Shown: one piece after another, positions 26,994 to 35,457 of the stretch
How positions within the stretch are numbered: the stretch's first letter is position 1
How the letters are laid out: the number at the start of each line of letters is the position of its first letter
The notes under the pieces: model-generated
The model's input: only the letters and a program-made list of their open reading frames with translations
The model's database searches: none
Told to the model about the DNA's origin: nothing
Assembly: GCA_012519695.1 (NCBI GenBank)
Contig: JAAYPT010000105.1
Location: 1-64,000, forward strand
Direction: 5' to 3'
Source of the DNA: Clostridiales bacterium
Lineage (GTDB): Bacteria > Bacillota > Clostridia > Lachnospirales > Lachnospiraceae
Length of the DNA: 64,000 nt
Position numbers and translations under genes: made by a program

Positions 26994-27368
26994 ATGATTG
27001 CAAACCAAGGATATGCAGCATATAGTAACAGTAAGCTTATGACAGCTTCACCGGGAGAGTTGACATTGATGTTATATGAAGGAGCAATTAAGTTCTGTAA
27101 TATAGCAATTGTGGCAATTGAACATAATGATATTGAAAAAGCACATATCAATATTGTAAAAGTCGAGAACATTATAGAAGAGTTTCGAGCAACATTAGAC
27201 CATAAATATCCGGTGTCAAAAGATTTTGAAAAAGTCTATGTGTATATTTATGATCGTTTAGTTGAAGCGAACATAAAGAAAGACAAAGAAATCTTAGAAG
27301 AAGTATTGAAGCATCTTCGTACTATGCGTGACACATGGAAAGAAGTTATGGTTCGGGCAAAACAATAG
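26994..27368 (+). CDS. fliS: FliS, flagellin export chaperone
   Basis: A 124-aa helical protein of normal length. NQGYAAYSNSKLMTASPGEL then TLMLYEGAIKFCNIA (residues 4-38) is the FliS signature. The remaining helices (ALDH-like DHKYPVSKDFEKVYVYIYDR and LVEANIKKDKEILEEVLKHL) follow the fold. It protects the flagellin C-terminus in the cytoplasm. It ends 9 bp before a terminator. Confidence 0.94.
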   Translation: MIANQGYAAYSNSKLMTASPGELTLMLYEGAIKFCNIAIVAIEHNDIEKAHINIVKVENIIEEFRATLDHKYPVSKDFEKVYVYIYDRLVEANIKKDKEILEEVLKHLRTMRDTWKEVMVRAKQ

Positions 27369-27377
27369 TAAAAGGTG

Positions 27378-27414
27378 AGGGACTATTGCCAAAAAAGCAG
27401 TAGTCCCTTATTAT
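27378..27414 (+). terminator. Intrinsic terminator after fliS
   Basis: AGGGACTATTGC, loop CAAAAAA, GCAGTAGTCCCT: a 12-bp stem with one G-T pair followed by TATTAT. It separates the flaG-fliD-fliS unit from the next genes. A weak -10 (TATAAT at 27432-27437) follows for the next gene. Confidence 0.8.
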
Positions 27415-27472
27415 ATAAATATGATATATACTATAATAGGTGCGGTAGAAGAAGTGGAGGGTTACAAGTACA

Positions 27473-27952
27473 ATGCAGGATAAGGAATATATTGCAATTT
27501 TGCGTCAGAGTTTGGAAAAAAAAGTTCGAATTTTAGATTTGATTATAGAAAAAAATAAAGAGCAAAGAGCAATTTTTTTAGATGAAACAATGCCACCGGA
27601 AAGATTAGAAGAAAATCTAAAAGAAAAAGGTGAGTTGATCGATCAATTAAATCAGTTGGATGATGGGTTTGAACAGGTGTACCAGAGAATAAGAGAAATC
27701 TTAGCAAAAGAAAAAGACACTTATCGTGATGAAATAAAAAAAATGCAGGAATTAATACGGGAAATTACGGATAAGAGTGCAACAGTACAAACCCAGGAAT
27801 TGCGAAACAGAGAACTAGCCGTTCAGAAGTTTTCCTCGATTAAAAAGGAAATAAAAAAGGCGCGAACCACTACCAAGGCAGCTAGTCAATACTATAAGAA
27901 CATGGCAAAAATGAATGTGGTAGACTCACAGTTTTTAGATCAGAAGAAATAG
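27473..27952 (+). CDS. FlgN/FliT-like helical flagellar chaperone candidate
   Basis: A 159-aa protein, almost wholly charged alpha-helix: LRQSLEKKVRILDLIIEKNK, LEENLKEKGELIDQLNQLDD, GFEQVYQRIREILAKEKDTY. The spacing of Leu/Ile and the K-G-[ED]-L-I-[DE]-x-L-N-x-L-D-x-G-F motif occur in FlgN/FliT-type chaperones. GGAGGG lies 10 nt before the ATG. It is followed 24 bp later by the large divergent flagellin, for which it may be the dedicated chaperone. Sequence support is moderate. Confidence 0.65.
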   Translation: MQDKEYIAILRQSLEKKVRILDLIIEKNKEQRAIFLDETMPPERLEENLKEKGELIDQLNQLDDGFEQVYQRIREILAKEKDTYRDEIKKMQELIREITDKSATVQTQELRNRELAVQKFSSIKKEIKKARTTTKAASQYYKNMAKMNVVDSQFLDQKK

Positions 27953-27976
27953 TAAAGAATAACTGGAGGAATCCGG

Positions 27977-29629
27977 ATGGTAATACAGCATAACATGGCA
28001 TCCATAAATGCCAAGTGTCAGTTAGGGATTAACACGGAAAATAAGAAAAAGTCTACAGAAAGATTATCCGGTGGATATCGTATTAATCGAGCAGCAGATG
28101 ATGCAGCAGGGCTGGCGGTATCCGAAAAGATGCGATGGTCCGTTCGAGGATTACATCAGGCAAGCCGTAATATAGAAGATGGCACATCGTTGGTACAAGT
28201 GGCAGATGGCGGAATGGAGGAAATCCATGCCATATTACAACGCCAAAGAGAACTGGCAGTGCAGGCAGGAAATGACACGAATACAGTAGCTGACCGAAAT
28301 GCAATACAGCAGGAAGTAAATGCACTTTCTGTAGAAATAACCAGAATTGCCAATGATACTACGTTTAATGGAAAACATATATTAAATTGTAGCGGAAATT
28401 TAAGTCATGGTCCGGTAAATGCAGATACTGCAGTCACAAATTTATTAGGAGTGCCGGGGAGTAGAAGTGATGGAGTATTACAAGGTTTTATGGCAACGAA
28501 TGCGGCAGGGAATATACAATCCCAGCTGTTGTTTGGAGGCTATAGTGCCGGTACGTCTTTTTTGGAAGCAAAGGTATCTGTTGGAGGAGATAACTATACG
28601 TTGCGGACAAAGACTCCCTTACCGACGAATTGTGTAGTAACAAATGATACAACCAGTATTGCGAATGGAGTAAAAACCACATTTACCTATCAGGATGATG
28701 CGGGTAATGCGGTATTTTCGGTCATAAGAACCGTTGAAAAGATAGCAAATCCTACGGGAAATACCGGAGAAGTATACAAGATGAGTTATGCATTGGAAAA
28801 TCATACAACGCAACCTATGACCGGAAGTATTGAGGTGAGTCTGGACGTTAAGTTTACAGGGAATGACAATCCATCTTTTCTTATGGACAATGATGTAAAT
28901 GAAACAATCATTACCAATGCGATTCAGTATCCGGATAATGCAGGACATATGCCGGGAGTAATGAACTTGTTTTCTAACGATAATCCTTATTTAAATGTGC
29001 AGGCAATTGTAAATGGGTACGGGGCAACCACTCCGGATTATGTGAAAATAGGGCAGTATAATAATATAGCGGGAAATGATTGGAGAGCGAATATGACAAT
29101 TTCGGATTCTGCCTATGATGTAGGATGGAATAATATCAATGTGGGAGCAGGTGGAATCTCTGGGGCATATACCACAATGTATGGGGTATCTGACCCGTTG
29201 CTTAACCCGGTTCTGGCAGGAAGTCATTCTGTTCCGGTAGAATTAAATATTCAGGCAAGTGACAGAGCACATACGGCAATTACAATTCCACTAGTAAATT
29301 GTACAGCTGAAAAATTAGGTGTAGATGCATTGAATGTAATGTCCTTTAATGATGCAGGAGCAACCTTAGATAAAATCGATAAAGCAATCGATAAGGTGTC
29401 GGAATATCGTTCTGACATGGGAACAATATATAATCGATTGGAAAAGGCAAAAAATAACGTTAATAATATAGAGGAAAATGTACAGTCTGCCGAGTCTGGA
29501 ATACGTGATGCAGACATGGCAGAAGAAATGGTAAAGTATGCAAAAGACAATATTTTAGAGCAGGTAGGACAGTCAATGTTGGCACAATCAGGAAAGATAA
29601 ACGAGGGTGTTTTGCAACTTTTACAATAA
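27977..29629 (+). CDS. Large divergent flagellin (minor flagellin candidate)
   Basis: A 550-aa protein with intact flagellin ends. The N-terminal D0/D1 reads VIQHNMASINAKCQLGINTE, LSGGYRINRAADDAAGLAVS and QRQRELAVQAGNDTNTVADR. The C-terminal D1/D0 reads IDKVSEYRSDMGTIYNRLEK, ESGIRDADMAEEMVKYAKDN and LAQSGKINEGVLQLLQ. Between about residues 145 and 455 lies an unusual beta-rich insertion not seen in the 270-aa flagellin next door. It has several Cys residues (for example at 14, in ILNCSG and in VNCTAEKLG), which is rare for flagellins. Codon use is ordinary, not the highly expressed style of the second flagellin, so low abundance is likely. Confidence 0.88.
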   Translation: MVIQHNMASINAKCQLGINTENKKKSTERLSGGYRINRAADDAAGLAVSEKMRWSVRGLHQASRNIEDGTSLVQVADGGMEEIHAILQRQRELAVQAGNDTNTVADRNAIQQEVNALSVEITRIANDTTFNGKHILNCSGNLSHGPVNADTAVTNLLGVPGSRSDGVLQGFMATNAAGNIQSQLLFGGYSAGTSFLEAKVSVGGDNYTLRTKTPLPTNCVVTNDTTSIANGVKTTFTYQDDAGNAVFSVIRTVEKIANPTGNTGEVYKMSYALENHTTQPMTGSIEVSLDVKFTGNDNPSFLMDNDVNETIITNAIQYPDNAGHMPGVMNLFSNDNPYLNVQAIVNGYGATTPDYVKIGQYNNIAGNDWRANMTISDSAYDVGWNNINVGAGGISGAYTTMYGVSDPLLNPVLAGSHSVPVELNIQASDRAHTAITIPLVNCTAEKLGVDALNVMSFNDAGATLDKIDKAIDKVSEYRSDMGTIYNRLEKAKNNVNNIEENVQSAESGIRDADMAEEMVKYAKDNILEQVGQSMLAQSGKINEGVLQLLQ

Positions 29630-29665
29630 AAATAAAAAAATATAAAAAAATTTCATTTTAGGTGT

Positions 29666-29691
29666 TAAGTATTGGACAAAGAGTCCGATAT
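29666..29691 (+). promoter_or_regulatory. SigD/FliA (sigma-28) promoter of the main flagellin
   Basis: TAAG at 29666-29669, a 14-bp spacer and TCCGATAT at 29684-29691. CCGATAT is the Bacillus SigD -10 core. It gives a leader of about 125 nt before the ATG at 29825. Confidence 0.7.
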
Positions 29692-29783
29692 AAAATACAA
29701 GTAAGCAAGTTACTAAAGCTTCAGTGGCGGAATCGGAAGGAGCGTACGGCCGGACGAGAAGTCACAAACTAAATTTATTACAT

Positions 29784-29815
29784 GCAGCATGGATGCTGCA
29801 ACATATTCAAGGAGG
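29784..29815 (+). promoter_or_regulatory. CsrA-type control region in the flagellin leader
   Basis: GCAGC, ATGGAT, GCTGC (29784-29799) folds into a stem whose six-base loop AUGGAU fits the ANGGAN CsrA target. The second GGA site is the Shine-Dalgarno AAGGAGG at 29809-29815. This two-site layout, hairpin plus ribosome site, is like the Bacillus hag leader. csrA and fliW are encoded 6 kb upstream. Confidence 0.6.
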
Positions 29816-29824
29816 AATAATATT

Positions 29825-30637
29825 ATGGTAGTACAACACAACATGCAGGCTATGAATGCCAACAGACAGTTAGGAATCACAACAAGTGCACAGGCTAAAG
29901 CAACAGAGAAATTATCTTCTGGATACAGAATCAACCGCGCAGGCGATGACGCTGCTGGATTATCTATTTCTGAAAAAATGAGAAGCCAGATCAGAGGATT
30001 AAACAAAGCTTCTGACAACGCTCAGGACGGTATCTCTGCTATTCAGGTAGCTGAAGGTGCATTAAACGAAACTCATTCTATCTTACAGAGAATGAACGAA
30101 TTAGCAACTCAGGCTGCTAACGATACTAACACAACTATCGATAGAAATGCTATCCAGGCTGAAATGGATGCTTTAACATCTGAAATCGATAGAATTCGTT
30201 CTACCACACAGTTCAATACTCAGAACTTACTTGATGGTGATTTCAAGAACAAGAATCTTCAGATTGGTGCTCTTGAGGGACAGAACATTTCTATCAGCGT
30301 AAGCAACATGGATTCTTCTGCAATCGGAGTAAACAACTTAAAGGTTTCTTCTTTCGATTCTGCAGGATCTGCTATGACAAAGATTCAGTCCGCTATCGAT
30401 ATCGTATCTACACAGCGTTCTGCTCTTGGTGCATTACAGAACAGATTAGAGCATACAATTGCTAACTTAGACAACGTTGCTGAAAATACTCAGGCTGCTG
30501 AGTCTCGTATCCGTGACGTTGATATGGCTGAAGAAATGGTTGAATACAGCAAGAACAATATTCTTGCTCAGGCTGGACAGTCTATGCTTGCTCAGGCTAA
30601 CCAGAGTACTCAGGGTGTATTATCCTTACTTCAGTAA
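29825..30637 (+). CDS. hag: Main flagellin
   Basis: A 270-aa compact flagellin, D0 and D1 only. The start is the ATG at 29825 behind AAGGAGG; an upstream in-frame ATG at 29789 lies in the leader hairpin. The N-terminus reads VVQHNMQAMNANRQLGITTS, LSSGYRINRAGDDAAGLSIS and NELATQAANDTNTTIDRNAI. The C-terminus reads TQRSALGALQNRLEHTIANL, ESRIRDVDMAEEMVEYSKNN and ANQSTQGVLSLLQ. Codon use is sharply different from its neighbours (GCT, TCT and AAC-rich), the mark of very high expression. Own sigma-28 promoter, leader control site and strong terminator. Ser/Thr in the short central part (about residues 140-190) could be glycosylated by the island that follows. Confidence 0.96.
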   Translation: MVVQHNMQAMNANRQLGITTSAQAKATEKLSSGYRINRAGDDAAGLSISEKMRSQIRGLNKASDNAQDGISAIQVAEGALNETHSILQRMNELATQAANDTNTTIDRNAIQAEMDALTSEIDRIRSTTQFNTQNLLDGDFKNKNLQIGALEGQNISISVSNMDSSAIGVNNLKVSSFDSAGSAMTKIQSAIDIVSTQRSALGALQNRLEHTIANLDNVAENTQAAESRIRDVDMAEEMVEYSKNNILAQAGQSMLAQANQSTQGVLSLLQ

Positions 30638-30655
30638 TCATAATAATTACCATAC

Positions 30656-30686
30656 AAAAAAGAGTTGCCGTAGGCAACTCTTTTTT
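30656..30686. terminator. Strong bidirectional terminator after flagellin
   Basis: AAAAAAGAGTTGCC, loop GTA, GGCAACTCTTTTTT: a perfect 14-bp stem with T-runs in both directions. It serves the flagellin gene and the convergent glycosyltransferase genes. Confidence 0.92.
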
Positions 30687-30731
30687 GGTATCTTGGTATC
30701 ATAGGAAATACGGTATCATGAAAGTATGAAA

Positions 30732-31907
30732 TTAGTCATAAGTGTTTGGAAATACAATCTGAAAGATATTTTCAAAGAATTTTTCGAAACTATGATTCTT
30801 CTTTGCTTTTTCATGTCCGTTATGAGCAATTTCTTTTCTTTGTTTTTCGTGAGAAAGATAATATTCTACTTTTTCCACTAGATCTTCTTGGCTTTCATAA
30901 TAAACAAAATCCTCGTCGGGAACGAAATAATCTAAAAAGTCAGATTGAAAACTGGTAAGTAAAAATCCACCAGCACCTAAAATATCCATTCCACGTAAAG
31001 GAATGCCGGTTTGAATGCTTCGCAACGTAATATTTAGATTGATTTTACTATTTGCAAAGACATAAGGCATTTCAGAATAATAGTCAATAGCACCCATGTT
31101 TGTAGCGTTTGGAATAACTGCATTTTTGTTTAGCGTGTAAAGTCTTAAATTGCAATGCTTTGCAACCGCAGTTAAGAGACGTTGCCGTTCTATGGAAGTC
31201 AGCTTTCGGTCAATAAAGTAGTTAGAGTAAATATACTCAGGAGTTTCTATTCCGGATGGAGTGGATTGATAAGGTGCAACCCGCTGCAATTCGGCAATAA
31301 TATCAGGAGTAAGAACTTCTTCAATAAAGTTATAGCCTTGTATCTTTAACTGGGCTTCCATAATAGCATCCAAATATCCCTTGATATAGTCGTTTACCGT
31401 AGCAAGACGATCAAAGAAGTTATGATCTTCGTTATAGAGGGAACCAACGAAAGATACATCTGCAGAAAGCTTTTCATGATCATAAGGCTTTTCCTGTAAG
31501 TAATCAATAATCGTACTGTTTACCGGAAGAGTGCTATAATAAACTGTATTAATGCCACCATTTTTTAACTTTAAATATTCCTGTTTATCAAACATAAAAA
31601 CATAATTATTGGGATTGATAAGCGAATAGGAATAAAGCATGACGTAAGGATTGTCATAAAGGGCAGCAATATACTTAATCCCCAGTTTTTGACAGTTGTT
31701 AGAGACAATAGGAAAGTAATTAAAAGAGAAGCAACAGTCGTAAAAAGTGTCTCCAACAAATTCGGTAAATGCTTTGTCAAATTCGATGCTGGTTCGTTCT
31801 TGATAGTCTTTATGAAAAAAAGGTACAAATTCATGTCCGGCCTGTTCTAATGTAAATTGTACATCCACCTTTCCGAAGCAGGGCCAATCTAAATATAAAA
31901 TACGCAT
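30732..31907 (-). CDS. CgeB/DUF3880-type glycosyltransferase, copy 3 of a tandem trio
   Basis: A 391-aa protein. The N-terminal DUF3880-like part (MRILYLDWPCFGKVDVQFTL, FDCCFSFNYFP-like segment YDCCFSFNYFPIVSNNCQ) is followed by the C-terminal GT-B domain of the Glyco_trans_1_2 type (INLNITLRSIQTGIPLRGMD, ILGAGGFLLTSFQSD, YYLSHEKQRKEIAHNGH). DVSFVGSLYNE is the conserved hinge. These enzymes are retaining or inverting GT-B transferases often found in flagellin and spore-coat glycosylation loci. AAGGAG lies before the ATG. It is the last gene of the minus-strand operon and is convergent to flagellin. Confidence 0.8.
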   Translation of the reverse strand: MRILYLDWPCFGKVDVQFTLEQAGHEFVPFFHKDYQERTSIEFDKAFTEFVGDTFYDCCFSFNYFPIVSNNCQKLGIKYIAALYDNPYVMLYSYSLINPNNYVFMFDKQEYLKLKNGGINTVYYSTLPVNSTIIDYLQEKPYDHEKLSADVSFVGSLYNEDHNFFDRLATVNDYIKGYLDAIMEAQLKIQGYNFIEEVLTPDIIAELQRVAPYQSTPSGIETPEYIYSNYFIDRKLTSIERQRLLTAVAKHCNLRLYTLNKNAVIPNATNMGAIDYYSEMPYVFANSKINLNITLRSIQTGIPLRGMDILGAGGFLLTSFQSDFLDYFVPDEDFVYYESQEDLVEKVEYYLSHEKQRKEIAHNGHEKAKKNHSFEKFFENIFQIVFPNTYD

Positions 31908-31928
31908 AATAATCTCCTTTCTGCCTTT

Positions 31929-33110
31929 TTAAGAAATAGAAAATGCCAGTCGCAGTAATTGTTCCAGACGAACCGGATAGTTATAATCCCTGGCTACTCG
32001 TTCAAAACCGTTTTGAGCAATTTCCTGACGCTTTTTTTGGTGTTCCAGATAGTAGGAAGTAATGTCTTTTAACTCATCTAAATTCCCGTAAGTTACTAAG
32101 TCTGTGCCTACATTAAAAATCTCGGAAAGTTCCGGCTGGAAATTAGTTAAGACAAAACCACCGCATCCCATAATATCAAAAATCCGCTGAGGAAGACCGG
32201 AACGAATTGCTTTACAGGTGGTGTTGAGGTTAATTTTGCTTTCATGGAAAATAATAGGCATTTCCGTTAGTGATTTTGCAAAACCACGATTGTGAACTTT
32301 TGGTAAAACAGAAGTGTCACTTCCGGTATATAAATCTAAGTTAAAATGTTCTGACAAAATTTTCATTGTTCGTAATCGTTCCACAGCAGTAATTTTATTT
32401 CCAATATAAAGTTGTGCCATTGTTTTTCGGTCTGTTAAAAAAGTTTCCAAAGGATAGGTGTAAAATCCGGGTAGGTGTGCCTTAAAGGCAGCTACAATTT
32501 CATCTGTTAATAAGTCTTCAAGAAAGAAATAACCGTATACCCGTAGCTGTGCTTCGATTAAACCATTTAGATATCCTAAAAGGTATTCAGGGGGATTTAC
32601 CAGGTTGTCATAGGGGCATTTTTCGGTATAAAGCGAACCTACAAAAGAGATGTCAGCAGAAAAACGTTCTATGTCAGTAGAAGAAGCTGCCTGAATAACC
32701 TGTTGTTTTCCTTTGATATTGACGGCAAGTGGAAAATGAAATACATGTCCCGGATTGAGGGGGGAGATTTCATCGTACTGTGCCCGGTCAAAGAGAAATA
32801 TACGGTTGCAGGGATTCTGAATAGATTTGGCAAAAAGTTCTAATACAGGAGAATCCACGGTCCAACAAAGGTATGGAATTTTAAAGATATTGCAAACTTC
32901 AGAAATAATTGGAAAGAAGTTTACCGTAAAAATACAATCTTGGGGATGTTCCATTAAATAATCGCCTACAATGCGAGCAGAATCTCCAAAAACAAGTTCT
33001 TTATTTGTGATTTCTTCTGTAATTTGTGATACAGTATGTCCAAGTTCTTCAAACCCTTCGATAATATCAGGTTCGCAGATACTACCGTAGCGGTAAAATA
33101 GTATTTTCAT
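31929..33110 (-). CDS. CgeB/DUF3880-type glycosyltransferase, copy 2 of the trio
   Basis: A 393-aa paralogue of its neighbours, with the same domain order. The N-terminal part contains GDYLMEHPQDCIFTVNFFPI and PYLCWTVDSPVLELF. The hinge is DISFVGSLYTE. The GT-B C-terminal domain has INLNTTCKAIRSGLPQRIFD, IMGCGGFVLTNFQPE and YYLEHQKKRQEIAQNGF. GTP/UDP-sugar specificity cannot be read. It starts 1 bp after the upstream copy ends, so the two are translationally linked. Confidence 0.8.
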   Translation of the reverse strand: MKILFYRYGSICEPDIIEGFEELGHTVSQITEEITNKELVFGDSARIVGDYLMEHPQDCIFTVNFFPIISEVCNIFKIPYLCWTVDSPVLELFAKSIQNPCNRIFLFDRAQYDEISPLNPGHVFHFPLAVNIKGKQQVIQAASSTDIERFSADISFVGSLYTEKCPYDNLVNPPEYLLGYLNGLIEAQLRVYGYFFLEDLLTDEIVAAFKAHLPGFYTYPLETFLTDRKTMAQLYIGNKITAVERLRTMKILSEHFNLDLYTGSDTSVLPKVHNRGFAKSLTEMPIIFHESKINLNTTCKAIRSGLPQRIFDIMGCGGFVLTNFQPELSEIFNVGTDLVTYGNLDELKDITSYYLEHQKKRQEIAQNGFERVARDYNYPVRLEQLLRLAFSIS

Positions 33111-33111
33111 A

Positions 33112-34284
33112 TTAGTTTAAATCCTCCTGTACAATGGAAATTATTTTTTCAAGCTGGTGCTGATAAGAAAAGAGGTCACGCACTTTTTTGTATCCGTTTA
33201 TAGCAATGGTCAGTCGTTCTTTTTCATGAGTGAGATAATAGGAACATTTTTCCTGAAGTTCTTCTATGCTGCGAAATACTTCGATTTCTTTTCCTATGAC
33301 AAATAAGTCTTCCAGTTCTTCCTGATAGTTGGTAAGAACAAATCCGCCACATCCCATAATATCAAGAATTCTTTGGGGAACGCCGGTTTCAATAGAAGAT
33401 AAGGTAATGTTTAAATTAATCTTACTTAAGTAAAAGATTTTGTTCATAATGGTGTAGTAATCAACGCTGTTATGAACAGTTACATTTTGTAAAAAGTCAG
33501 TAGGACTTTTGGTATATAGATGCACATCAAAATTTTGTGCAAGTGTATTTAACACAGTAATACGCTCTAATTCAGCCAGTTTTCTTGGGAAAAATAGCAG
33601 TCCCAAATAAGTAGCATCACTTAAAAGGGCAGTTTGATTCCAACTGGAGACATCCGCCTGCTGAAGCAAAAAATCAATACAGTCTTGCGGTAAATCCTGC
33701 CAATAACGAGGAGCTTCCCAGTGACACATATTTTGCATTAAATATAATTTTAACTTTAGTTGTAAATGTTCGGGAAAGGCTTGTATAAGAGCGTTATATG
33801 TATTACTCTCATAGAGCCCCCCTACGAAGGAAATATCATGGGAATATAGTTGTTCATCTTCTGGAGTAATATCAAGACATCCGGTACGTTCTACGTTTAC
33901 TGCAAGCGGTAAGTGGTAGATATGTGGAGCATGTGCTTCTAACAGCCGTTTACATTGCATTTTGTCGAAAATAAAGGTATAATTTGTATTATGAAAAATA
34001 GCAGATGTAAAAAGCGAAATTAACGGAGAGTCATAGGTCCATGAAACATAAGGAATGGACATTTCTGCACATATATCAGATGCCGCAGGAAGAAACAAAT
34101 AAGAAATAACGCAATCGTAAGAATGGGAAGATAGTTGTTTGCGTAATTGTTCATTTTGTTCCTCAACGGACTGATTAGGATCAAAAGGAGTTGTCTCAAG
34201 AATATCCACAGGATAGTTCATGCTTTGTAAAGCCCATAGGATATCGTAGATAGAATTGTGTGCTGGAATAAATAAAAAGTTCAT
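33112..34284 (-). CDS. CgeB/DUF3880-type glycosyltransferase, copy 1 of the trio
   Basis: A 390-aa protein. The start is the ATG at 34282-34284, with GGGAGG 6 nt upstream; a longer frame runs into non-coding sequence. MNFLFIPAHNSIYDILWALQ opens the DUF3880-like part, which has PYVSWTYDSPLISLF. DISFVGGLYES is the hinge. INLNITLSSIETGVPQRILD, IMGCGGFVLTNYQEE and YYLTHEKERLTIAINGY mark the GT-B domain. First gene of the minus-strand operon. The acceptor is inferred to be flagellin or its glycan. Confidence 0.8.
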   Translation of the reverse strand: MNFLFIPAHNSIYDILWALQSMNYPVDILETTPFDPNQSVEEQNEQLRKQLSSHSYDCVISYLFLPAASDICAEMSIPYVSWTYDSPLISLFTSAIFHNTNYTFIFDKMQCKRLLEAHAPHIYHLPLAVNVERTGCLDITPEDEQLYSHDISFVGGLYESNTYNALIQAFPEHLQLKLKLYLMQNMCHWEAPRYWQDLPQDCIDFLLQQADVSSWNQTALLSDATYLGLLFFPRKLAELERITVLNTLAQNFDVHLYTKSPTDFLQNVTVHNSVDYYTIMNKIFYLSKINLNITLSSIETGVPQRILDIMGCGGFVLTNYQEELEDLFVIGKEIEVFRSIEELQEKCSYYLTHEKERLTIAINGYKKVRDLFSYQHQLEKIISIVQEDLN

Positions 34285-34324
34285 GGTAACCTCCCAAAAA
34301 TAATAAATAACAATATATAAGTTC

Positions 34325-34353
34325 ATTTTAGCGAAAAAGCAGGGAAGAAACAA
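34325..34353 (-). promoter_or_regulatory. SigA-type promoter for the minus-strand glycosyltransferase trio
   Basis: On the minus strand: TTGTTT (34348-34353), a 17-bp spacer and TAAAAT (34325-34330), 40 bp before the start codon. Confidence 0.45.
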
Positions 34354-34383
34354 GAGAAAGTTTGCGAAATAAGAGGTTAAGAA

Positions 34384-35457
34384 ATGGAAGATAGAGAAGC
34401 GTTTAAAAAGACAGAGCAATTTGCAATAGAAGAAGAAGCAAGAGAAAATCGCTGGCAGCAGGAGTACGGGAAAAAACTTCCGGAAGTAATGGCACAAATA
34501 GACCAATTACTAAAAGAAGGAACCGAGGAAGCAAAGTGGAAACTACATGCAATGTTTTTGGATAAGAGTTTTTTTAATAATTACCGACAAACAGATGAAA
34601 TGGCTACAATGTATGTGGTTATGCAAATTTTTGAAGGAGAACGAAATAGCGGCATTACACCGGGAATCTTAGATAGCGGAAGAGATGCAGAGCAGTTAAG
34701 AAACTATATACAATCAATAAAGTTTCTTCTATATCGTTTAGATTTTGAAATAGATGAGCAGGCGGGAGAAAAATTAATAGCGTATTTTCAAGAACAAAAT
34801 ACTTCCACAATTGTCATAGAGACTATGCTCACCACAGTTGTTATGCGCCCGTTTATTGTTGTAAGAAAGTTGGAACAGTTATTTGAACAACATCGTATGC
34901 TGAAAGAACTGTTTATGATATATAACTTTATCAATGATAAATATCCCGGAAATAAGCGGATTTTGAAGAAACAGGCAGAATTGTATGCAAGAACCGGGCA
35001 TCAAGAGCTGGCACAGCAATGCATGGAACAGATTGGCGATTATCCGGAAGGGATTTGCGGAAGCCGGGAAACAGTTTTGTCTATACAAGAAAAAATCTGG
35101 CGATTGCGTTATATGGAAAAAGAAGCATGCACGGAAATCGCAAGGGAAATAAAAACATTAAAATTATCACCGGAAGGGTGGAAGTGTTTTCTGGAAAATG
35201 AACCGGTGTTTGCTCCGGAATATTATTTGTTATTGACAAATGCCATGTTAAATGAGGAATTAACAGAAATTGCGGAAATAACATTATTGTTTGCAAACGA
35301 GAAAGTGTCCGGAAACGAAATGATTTTATCCTTATTGGCGGATATGTATATTAATCAGGGTGCATTTAAAGAGGCGTTGGAGGTTTTGGAACAAATCCAA
35401 CAGCCTAGCGATATCATATTAAAATTGCAGCAAGTATGTCGGGAGAGAATAGTGTAA
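34384..35457 (+). CDS. Helical repeat (TPR-like) protein of unknown function
   Basis: A 357-aa soluble, all-helical protein. The C-terminal half has TPR-like pairs (KQAELYARTGHQELAQQCME, LLADMYINQGAFKEALEVLE). The N-terminal half (IEEEARENRWQQEYGKKLPE, LLYRLDFEIDEQAGEKLIAY) is highly charged. No catalytic motif is seen. It overlaps the next glycosyltransferase gene by TAATG, so it is probably made with it, perhaps as a scaffold. TPR-like N-termini also occur in several transferases of this island. Confidence 0.6.
   Translation: MEDREAFKKTEQFAIEEEARENRWQQEYGKKLPEVMAQIDQLLKEGTEEAKWKLHAMFLDKSFFNNYRQTDEMATMYVVMQIFEGERNSGITPGILDSGRDAEQLRNYIQSIKFLLYRLDFEIDEQAGEKLIAYFQEQNTSTIVIETMLTTVVMRPFIVVRKLEQLFEQHRMLKELFMIYNFINDKYPGNKRILKKQAELYARTGHQELAQQCMEQIGDYPEGICGSRETVLSIQEKIWRLRYMEKEACTEIAREIKTLKLSPEGWKCFLENEPVFAPEYYLLLTNAMLNEELTEIAEITLLFANEKVSGNEMILSLLADMYINQGAFKEALEVLEQIQQPSDIILKLQQVCRERIV

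Noticed and set aside
28083-29550. Antisense open frames within the large flagellin
   Set aside because: The sense frame has both conserved flagellin ends. The antisense frames are Ser/Ile/Cys-rich products of A+T-rich coding sequence.
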